From positions 2,480,001 through 2,544,000 of the forward strand of contig NZ_CP036501.1 in NCBI RefSeq assembly GCF_026230195.1: a stretch of DNA of 64,000 nt. The letters run 5' to 3'. How positions within the stretch are numbered: the stretch's first letter is position 1; every line of letters starts with the position of its first letter. The position numbers and the translations under genes were made by a program. The DNA is from Candidatus Paraluminiphilus aquimaris. Its GTDB lineage: Bacteria > Pseudomonadota > Gammaproteobacteria > Pseudomonadales > Halieaceae. Below, one piece after another: positions 57,938 through 64,000 of this stretch. Under the pieces are notes generated by a model that was not told where the DNA came from, searched no databases, and was given only the letters and a program-made list of their open reading frames with translations.

Positions 57938-58392
57938 GATTCACTACCCTGAACTAATCGCTGGATAATACTACCCTGCTCTGGGTATCGCCAACGCAAC
58001 TGGCTGAGCTGCTCATCCGAGAACCAATCTGCGTCTTTAATTTCTAGCGGCCGCGTTATATTGATGTCTCTGCCGGAGACGGACTCACACGAATAAAGTT
58101 GGAACCCGTTCTCAAACGTTTTCGCCAACTCCCCAGCACGGACTTCTACTCCCGTTTCTTCCCAGGTTTCTCGCTCCGCCGCACACTGTGCCGATTCACC
58201 TTTATTGACTGAACCGCCCGGAGGACCGTAACTACCACCCATGATCTTTACGAGCAGAACGTCTCCCTGATCAACGACAAGACAACCCGAACTGGGTGCC
58301 AACATATTCCCACCAACGTTAACACTGCACTCGGGCTGCTTGGAGCACGCGCTGATTAACGCCGCTAAGAATAAGACCGTTAAATGTTTCAT
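57934..58392 (-). CDS. Predicted lipoprotein Nudix hydrolase
   Basis: 152 aa. A lipoprotein signal peptide (MKHLTVLFLAALISAC; lipobox ISAC, lipidated C16) precedes a Nudix domain with the box from G60 to V82: PPGGSVNKGESAQ, then R74E75-T-W-E78E79-T-G81. All acidic metal-binding residues of the GX5EX7REUXEEXGU pattern are kept. Nudix enzymes cleave nucleoside diphosphates linked to X and are normally cytoplasmic; membrane-anchored, periplasmic-facing ones are uncommon. Overlaps DUF1244 by ATGA. Confidence 0.85.
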   Translation of the reverse strand: MKHLTVLFLAALISACSKQPECSVNVGGNMLAPSSGCLVVDQGDVLLVKIMGGSYGPPGGSVNKGESAQCAAERETWEETGVEVRAGELAKTFENGFQLYSCESVSGRDINITRPLEIKDADWFSDEQLSQLRWRYPEQGSIIQRLVQGSES

Positions 58393-58411
58393 TTGTCATA
58401 TTTATTATGGA

Positions 58412-58438
58412 ACTTATGCCGCATCGTGTCATAAGTTG
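58412..58438. promoter_or_regulatory. Palindrome between dnaE and the Nudix gene
   Basis: AACTTATG at 58412-58419 (plus strand) and its inverted copy CATAAGTT at 58431-58438, with 11 bases between. It lies 20 nt upstream of the Nudix start on the minus strand and could be an operator or an RNA hairpin. A second small inversion (TTGCC/GGCAA) follows toward dnaE. No T-run, so not a standard terminator. Confidence 0.4.
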
Positions 58439-58461
58439 CCATTTTTAGGCAATTGGTAATA

Positions 58462-61400
58462 CTAACGCTCGTAGACGAGCTCGACGGCATCCTGTCCAAC
58501 CAACTCTTTAAGCTGATCAAGCAATGTATCGGTAGGTGTGACACGCCATCGCTCGCCAAATCTCAGCATTGCTGACCCCGCAGGCTGCTTGTACTCGACA
58601 ACAATTGGACAGTCACCCGAGTGCGCTGAAAAGGCACGCTTCAGTTCAGACGAAACCCCACGTTTAACTGCATCAGTGCTCAACCCGACTTTAAGTTCAC
58701 GAACGCGTGAGCTGCGAGCCGCTTCGAGCGTTGTAAATGATTTAGCACGCAGAGAAAGCTGCCCTCTAAAGTCATCCATTTGCAGTCGGCCATCTGCGAG
58801 CACAATTTGATCCTTTACCAGTAAGTCACGATTCTGCTCATAAACCTCACTGTAGGCCGTCGCTTCAATTTGACCTGTCCCGTCATCCAGCTGCAGCACA
58901 GCCATGGTCCCGCGCTGAGTTTTTACGAGTCGAACGTCCACAATCAAACCTGCCACCCACTGTTTACTGCCTGCCGTCAGCTCACGTATCGAACGGGGTG
59001 AAAACTTACGCACTTCTTGTTGGAACTCATCCATTGGGTGGCCGCTAAGGAAGCTCCCTAAGCTTTCTTTTTCACCGGCGAGGATATCTCGGAGTGTCCA
59101 AGCACGCGCACGTCGATGATCGCGATAGGGGTCGCCGTTTTCTGCGGAGGGAACAACCTCACCAAATAAATCACCCATGCCGGCTGCCTCATTGGCCGCC
59201 GACTGCTCAGCGGCGCGAAGCGCATCGTCCAACGCTGACATCAGCACAGATCGCTCCGCACCCAGCTCATCAAGGGCCCCGCTCTTTATTAACGCTTCAA
59301 GCGCTCGGCGATTCACCTTCCTGGGATCAGTCCGGCTACACAGGTCGAAAAGGTCACTAAAAGGCAAGTTACCTCTCGCCTCCAGCAAGTCATCAATAGG
59401 CCCCTCACCCAGCCCCTTGATGCCGCCAAGACCGTAAATAATGTGGCCGTCTGCGTTCACAGAAAAATGTAATTTTCCTTCAAGAACATTAGGGGCTTTA
59501 ACGGTTAAACCCATGCGCTTACATTCATCGCGAAGGCTCAGCAATTTATCTGTGTTATCAATCTCAGAACTCATTACCGCCGCCATGAATTCAGAGGGGT
59601 AGTGCCGCTTCAACCAAGCTGTTTGGTAGCTGACCAATGCATAAGCAGCGGAGTGCGACTTGTTAAAGCCATAGCCCGCAAACTTTTCAACCAGATCAAA
59701 AATCTTCATAGCAAGTGTTGGATCAACACCTTTGTCTTTAGCCCCGCCCTCAAAAACAGAGCGCTGCTTTGCCATCTCCTCGGGCTTTTTCTTACCCATC
59801 GCGCGGCGCAAGAGATCAGCCCCACCGAGGGTGTAGCCGGCCAGCTCCTGCGCGATTTGCATCACCTGCTCTTGATACAGAATGATGCCGTAAGTGGGCT
59901 CTAATATTGGCTGTAACCACTCGTGCTGATACTGCGCATCCGGGTAGGAAACCTGCTCTCTACCGTGCTTTCTGTCGATGAAGTTTTCGACCATACCCGA
60001 CTGGAGTGGCCCCGGCCGGAACAGGGCCACTAAAGCGATGATGTCTTCAAAACAGTCTGGGCGAAGACTCTTGATCAGCTCCTTCATACCTCGGCTTTCC
60101 AACTGAAATACAGCCGTGGTCTCTGCGCTTTGCAACAAACTATAGACCGCACCATCATCAAGCGGTATCTGATTGATATCGACAGGCGATGCAATGTCCT
60201 CGCGCTCATTGATCATCGCGACGGCCCAATCAATGATGGTAAGGGTTCTCAAACCTAAGAAGTCAAACTTTACGAGACCCGCATCCTCAACATCGTTCTT
60301 GTCGTATTGAGTGACGAGCCCATGCCCCTCTTCATCACAAAACAAGGGCGAGAAATCTGTTAGCTGTGAGGGCGCAATGACGACACCACCTGCGTGCTTG
60401 CCTGCGTTTCGGGTCAATCCCTCGAGCTGGACCGCCATATCCCAAATCTCTTGGGCAGCGCCGTCTTCTTCGAGAAGGTTGACTAATTGCTCTTCCTGCT
60501 CAAGCGCCTTTTCCAGCGTCATACCCACCTCAAAGGGTATGAGCTTGGACATCTTATCGGCCAATGCGTAAGGCTTGTCCTGCACACGCGCAACATCTCG
60601 TACAACCGCCTTTGCCGCCATGGTGCCGAATGTGATGATCTGAGATACGGCGTTTCGACCGTATGTTTCCGCAACATAATCGATCACTTCATCCCTGCGA
60701 TCCATACAGAAATCGACATCAAAATCGGGCATGGAAACCCGTTGCGGATTCAAAAATCGCTCAAAAAGGAGATCGTATTCGATCGGATCCAAGTCGGTAA
60801 TTTCGAGCGCATAAGCGACAAGAGATCCTGCACCAGAACCCCTGCCTGGCCCCACCGGTATGCCGTTTGCCTTACCCCAGCGGATGAAGTCCATAACAAC
60901 CAAAAAGTAGCCCGGGAACCCCATTTGATTGATGATATCGAGCTCAAATTTGAGACGCGCACGATACACTTCATCATCGTCAATATTGAGCGCTGCCAGC
61001 CGCTTATCGAGTCCCTCGTTAGATAAATCTTCGAGGTGCTGCTCGATACTTACCCCTTCAGGTGTTGGGAAATCAGGCAAATACGCTTTACCCAGTTCTA
61101 TTTCAGTCGAGCAACGAGCCGCGATGTGAATCGTATTCTCGATTGCCTCTGGAATATCGGCAAATAACGCAATCATCTCATCGGGAGATCGAAGGTACTG
61201 CTGATCTGAAAAGTGCCGTGGCCGGCGCGGATCATTTAGCGTTCGACCATCACCGATACAGACTCTCGCCTCGTGGGCATCATATTCCTCTGGCGTGAGA
61301 AAGCAGACTTCGTTTGTCGCCACCACCGGGCAGTTTTCTTCAGCTGCCAGTGCCACCGCTGCGTGAAGATAGTCCTCTTCGTTCTCTCTACCCGTTCGCT

Positions 61401-61902
61401 GAAGCTCAACGTAATAACGATCCGGGAACAGCGACATCCACCACTCAAGTGCGGCTTTTGCCTCTTGGCGTCTTCCTGCAACCAGATGCTGACCCACGTC
61501 ACCTAGCCTGCCACCAGACAATGCAATCAAACCCTGACTTCGCGCTTGAATCCAATCACGTCTTAGCAAAGGTCGACCCAAGATCTGACCTTCCTGATAA
61601 GCCTGAGAAATAAGAAGTGTGAGGTTTCGATAACCCTCTGCGGACTGTGCTAAAAACGTCGCCTGATAACGGCGCTCATCGTCCTCGAGTACCTCAAAAT
61701 CGGCCCCTATAATGAGCTTTACGCCTTCACGCTCAGCGGCCTTATAAGCCTTAATCAACCCAAAGAAATTAGTCCGATCCGTCACAGCCACCGACGGCAT
61801 ATCCGCTGCGGCCACCGACTTCATCAGAGGCCCTACACGCACCAAACCGTCGGTGAGCGAAAACTCTGAATGAACACGAAGATGAACGAATTTGGGATCC
61901 AT
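58462..61902 (-). CDS. dnaE: DNA polymerase III alpha subunit
   Basis: 1146-aa replicative polymerase. N-terminal PHP domain (FVHLRVHSEFSLTDGLVRVG), the C-family polymerase core with catalytic carboxylates in MPDFDVDFCMDRRDEVIDYV, fingers region (GRGSGAGSLVAYALEITDLD), the helix-hairpin-helix part, then OB-fold (GLIVDVRLVKTQRGTMAVLQ) and tau-binding C-terminal domain. Follows rnhB in the lpxB-rnhB-dnaE order. accA, which usually follows, is not here. Confidence 0.97.
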   Translation of the reverse strand: MDPKFVHLRVHSEFSLTDGLVRVGPLMKSVAAADMPSVAVTDRTNFFGLIKAYKAAEREGVKLIIGADFEVLEDDERRYQATFLAQSAEGYRNLTLLISQAYQEGQILGRPLLRRDWIQARSQGLIALSGGRLGDVGQHLVAGRRQEAKAALEWWMSLFPDRYYVELQRTGRENEEDYLHAAVALAAEENCPVVATNEVCFLTPEEYDAHEARVCIGDGRTLNDPRRPRHFSDQQYLRSPDEMIALFADIPEAIENTIHIAARCSTEIELGKAYLPDFPTPEGVSIEQHLEDLSNEGLDKRLAALNIDDDEVYRARLKFELDIINQMGFPGYFLVVMDFIRWGKANGIPVGPGRGSGAGSLVAYALEITDLDPIEYDLLFERFLNPQRVSMPDFDVDFCMDRRDEVIDYVAETYGRNAVSQIITFGTMAAKAVVRDVARVQDKPYALADKMSKLIPFEVGMTLEKALEQEEQLVNLLEEDGAAQEIWDMAVQLEGLTRNAGKHAGGVVIAPSQLTDFSPLFCDEEGHGLVTQYDKNDVEDAGLVKFDFLGLRTLTIIDWAVAMINEREDIASPVDINQIPLDDGAVYSLLQSAETTAVFQLESRGMKELIKSLRPDCFEDIIALVALFRPGPLQSGMVENFIDRKHGREQVSYPDAQYQHEWLQPILEPTYGIILYQEQVMQIAQELAGYTLGGADLLRRAMGKKKPEEMAKQRSVFEGGAKDKGVDPTLAMKIFDLVEKFAGYGFNKSHSAAYALVSYQTAWLKRHYPSEFMAAVMSSEIDNTDKLLSLRDECKRMGLTVKAPNVLEGKLHFSVNADGHIIYGLGGIKGLGEGPIDDLLEARGNLPFSDLFDLCSRTDPRKVNRRALEALIKSGALDELGAERSVLMSALDDALRAAEQSAANEAAGMGDLFGEVVPSAENGDPYRDHRRARAWTLRDILAGEKESLGSFLSGHPMDEFQQEVRKFSPRSIRELTAGSKQWVAGLIVDVRLVKTQRGTMAVLQLDDGTGQIEATAYSEVYEQNRDLLVKDQIVLADGRLQMDDFRGQLSLRAKSFTTLEAARSSRVRELKVGLSTDAVKRGVSSELKRAFSAHSGDCPIVVEYKQPAGSAMLRFGERWRVTPTDTLLDQLKELVGQDAVELVYER

Positions 61903-61922
61903 AGAACTTATTTAAACCTGAT

Positions 61923-62483
61923 TTACGTTTGTAGCAAACGGGCGATTGGACCAAAACTACGGCGATGTATGGGCAAGACACCGTGTGCTTTAATTGCCGC
62001 GATATGCTGTGCGGTAGGGTAGCCCTTATGCTTAGCAAAACCGTACTCAGGGTAGTGTTGATCCAGTGCAATCAACTCCTGATCACGTGTCACCTTGGCG
62101 AGAATTGAAGCCGCACTGATAGACGGAATCAACGCGTCACCACCTACCACCGCCTCAGCACTGTACTCCCAGGTAGGAAGCTTGTTGCCGTCAACAAGCA
62201 CGTGGTCGGGTTTAATACCCAGGGCTTCGACCGAGCGCTTCATGGCGAGCAATGAGGCATTTAAAATATTGAGCTCATCAATTTCACTTACACTCGCCCG
62301 GCCGATACCGAACGCAATTGCGTGATTTTCAATCTCAGAATACAAACGCAGCCGTTTTTTCTCCGACAGTTTTTTAGAGTCTGTGAGTCCTTCAGGCGTG
62401 TACTCACCAAGAATAACGGCCGCAGCGACGACATCGCCGGCTAGGGGGCCTCGCCCGACTTCGTCGCATCCCGCTACGATCAT
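61923..62483 (-). CDS. rnhB: Ribonuclease HII
   Basis: 186 aa. Removes ribonucleotides misincorporated in DNA and RNA of RNA-DNA hybrids. Catalytic D7/E8 in [15 protein letters not shown], with the later [10 protein letters not shown] (D) and [20 protein letters not shown] segment. Its ATG overlaps the lpxB stop by ATGA; dnaE follows. Confidence 0.96.
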   Translation of the reverse strand: MIVAGCDEVGRGPLAGDVVAAAVILGEYTPEGLTDSKKLSEKKRLRLYSEIENHAIAFGIGRASVSEIDELNILNASLLAMKRSVEALGIKPDHVLVDGNKLPTWEYSAEAVVGGDALIPSISAASILAKVTRDQELIALDQHYPEYGFAKHKGYPTAQHIAAIKAHGVLPIHRRSFGPIARLLQT

Positions 62484-63625
62484 TCAAAGCCCTCGCCAGC
62501 CATAAGCGCCTCTAATGCATCGGCTGAGCGCACAGCATAGTCATCGCCAATAGTTTGGCGAAGCTCGCTAAAGGTCGTCTTTTGCTCATCACCCTGACGA
62601 GAGAAGCTCTCGAGTACCGATTGGTAAAGGTTTTCAACCGTTGCATTTCCCTGCAAAAACTCAGGCGCGACTGCCCTACCCGCAATAACATTAGGCAAGC
62701 CCACAAAAGGCGAAGTGACCATGCGACTCAGAATCTGCCAAGAGAACCAGCTCATTTTGTAAGCTATTGTCATTGGCTTGCCAATCAGCATCGCTTCCAG
62801 TGTTGTTGTACCGGACGCACACAGCACAGCATCCGATGCCGTCATTGCCAATCGACTCTGACCTTCGATGACTAAAAAGCGCTCATCATCAATTGGCATG
62901 AGCCGGTTTATTTGATCCATGCGCTCCTCCGAGGAAGCCGGAAGGATAACGCGCATTTCACTGTCTGACGCAAGCAGTCGCATTACAACCTGCGTAAATG
63001 TAGGACCAATATGTTCGATTTCGCCCGATCGACTCCCAGGGAGGCATGCAAGAACCGGCGCATTCTGAGGAAGTCCAAGATAGTGCTTTGCCGTCGCCTG
63101 ATCCGGCAGGGCCGAGAACTCCTCAATAAGGGGGTGACCCACACACACCGCTTCAACACCGTGCTGCGCGTAAAAGTCTTTCTCAAACGGGAGCAAGCAC
63201 AACATCAAATCTACCGCTTTTTTAATCTTATTGATTCGTCCGGGTCGCCATGCCCACACCGAGGGACTCACTAGGTGCGCAGTTTTAAGACCTTTGGCAC
63301 GCAGCTGCTGTTCCAGTGTGAGATTAAAATCAGGGCTATCAACACCGAGAAAAACATCTGGACGCTCCAGCAACATATGCTGACGAATACCGCGCCGCAT
63401 AGATAAGAGCTCGGGAAGACGTTTTAGCGGCTCGGTAAAGCCAAAGACAGCAAGACGGTCCATGTCGTAGAGGCTCTCAAGCCCATGAAGTGCAGTAGCT
63501 TCGCCGCCAATACCGGTAACGCGTAATGTTTCGTTGCGGCGTTTGAGTTCACGAAGCACCGATCCGGCTAAAATATCGCCGCTCTTTTCACCCGCTAAAA
63601 CACCAAGGTATGGCGCACTCGACAT
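62480..63625 (-). CDS. lpxB: Lipid-A-disaccharide synthase
   Basis: 381-aa GT19 enzyme joining UDP-diacylglucosamine to lipid X in lipid A synthesis at the inner membrane. Signatures [65 protein letters not shown] and [17 protein letters not shown]. The start overlaps the lpxA stop by TAATG. Confidence 0.97.
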   Translation of the reverse strand: MSSAPYLGVLAGEKSGDILAGSVLRELKRRNETLRVTGIGGEATALHGLESLYDMDRLAVFGFTEPLKRLPELLSMRRGIRQHMLLERPDVFLGVDSPDFNLTLEQQLRAKGLKTAHLVSPSVWAWRPGRINKIKKAVDLMLCLLPFEKDFYAQHGVEAVCVGHPLIEEFSALPDQATAKHYLGLPQNAPVLACLPGSRSGEIEHIGPTFTQVVMRLLASDSEMRVILPASSEERMDQINRLMPIDDERFLVIEGQSRLAMTASDAVLCASGTTTLEAMLIGKPMTIAYKMSWFSWQILSRMVTSPFVGLPNVIAGRAVAPEFLQGNATVENLYQSVLESFSRQGDEQKTTFSELRQTIGDDYAVRSADALEALMAGEGFE

Positions 63626-64000
63626 TACCGGACGATACCGCGCTCGGACGCCTCAAGTGACTCAATCAGCGGAAGGATTTCAGGTGTTTCTGTCGTCATG
63701 GTGGAGAGGCGTTCCATTGCAACGTCCAACGTCAGCCCCTGCCGATATATCAACTTAAACGCGCGGCGCAGGTTGGAAAGTGTGGATTCTGAAAATCCTC
63801 GGCGCCGGAGGCCTTCGGCGTTAATCGTTCTTGCTTCGGCAGGGCTACCCGATACGGTGACATAGGCAGGCACATCCTTACCAATCGCTGTGCCCATACC
63901 ACTGAAACTGTGAGCGCCAATTTTGCAAAACTGATGCACCAAGGTGTAGCCGGATAAAATCGCCCAGTCGTCAACGACAACGTGCCCAGCTAACGCCGTA
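63625..64000 (-). CDS. lpxA: UDP-N-acetylglucosamine acyltransferase LpxA (5' part outside window)
   Basis: First step of lipid A synthesis, adding 3-hydroxyacyl to UDP-GlcNAc. Only the C-terminal ~125 codons are present. End of the left-handed beta-helix (AGHVVVDDWAILSGYTLVHQ, FCKIGAHSFSGMGTAIGKDV) and the helical C-terminal domain (GLRRRGFSESTLSNLRRAFK) are visible. Runs off the right edge; start beyond 64000. Overlaps lpxB by TAATG. Confidence 0.95.
   Translation of the reverse strand, partial: TALAGHVVVDDWAILSGYTLVHQFCKIGAHSFSGMGTAIGKDVPAYVTVSGSPAEARTINAEGLRRRGFSESTLSNLRRAFKLIYRQGLTLDVAMERLSTMTTETPEILPLIESLEASERGIVR

Overview
The window looks like a chromosome segment of a free-living, probably marine, gammaproteobacterium. 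GC content is moderate (about 52-53% by eye). Housekeeping gene orders are typical of Gammaproteobacteria: rplS-trmD-rimM-rpsP-ffh, xerD-dsbC-hom-thrC-recJ-prfB-lysS, queA-tgt, alaS-lysC-csrA-tRNA-Ser and lpxA-lpxB-rnhB-dnaE. The order resembles Pseudomonas/Cellvibrionales (OM60/NOR5-like) genomes more than enterics. The genus cannot be fixed from the sequence alone.

Layout. Positions 1-12920 form a nearly unbroken minus-strand housekeeping block: translation (lysS, prfB with its programmed frameshift, rplS, trmD, rimM, rpsP), protein targeting (ffh), recombination and repair (recJ, xerD), the threonine branch of the aspartate family (hom, thrC) with an AlaC-type aminotransferase, and dsbC. 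At 13016-15188 two divergent membrane-protein genes follow (a CcsA-like protein and a CorC/HlyC family protein). At 15239-18139 lie queuosine tRNA modification (queA, tgt), a DUF1289 protein and a highly repetitive acidic protein. Positions 18296-23012 are accessory: tRNA-Leu, a beta-lactamase-family remnant, a decayed stretch, a PncC/CinA-C protein, an orphan degenerate sensor kinase and small membrane proteins.

Positions 23116-27075 hold an alanine:Na+ symporter, a TauD/TfdA-type dioxygenase, a DUF2237 protein and a TSUP permease. The most coherent unusual system is the four-gene minus-strand operon at 27299-32042: D-glycerate 3-kinase, HAD phosphatase of the mannosyl/glucosyl-3-phosphoglycerate family, glucosyl-3-phosphoglycerate synthase-like glycosyltransferase and GH13_18 glycoside phosphorylase. 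Together they could make the compatible solute glucosylglycerate, break it down by phosphorolysis and return the glycerate to 3-phosphoglycerate, forming a closed cycle.

Positions 32191-46727 are a catabolic-looking accessory cluster of short mixed-strand units: two amidohydrolases, acyl-CoA synthetase, 2OG-Fe(II) oxygenase, DUF1254/DUF1214 protein, GPH-type transporter, NAD-dependent epimerase-like reductase, VOC protein, SDR, TetR regulator, epoxide-hydrolase-like protein and GST. The substrate is unknown. From 47127 on the chromosome returns to core genes: tRNA-Ser, csrA, lysC, alaS, a HIT protein, a Trm112-like protein, an M23 peptidase, greB, gcvP, a predicted lipoprotein Nudix hydrolase coupled to DUF1244, dnaE, rnhB, lpxB and the end of lpxA. 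A second TauD-like gene is inserted between csrA and tRNA-Ser. No CRISPR array, intact insertion sequence, prophage or rRNA gene was seen.
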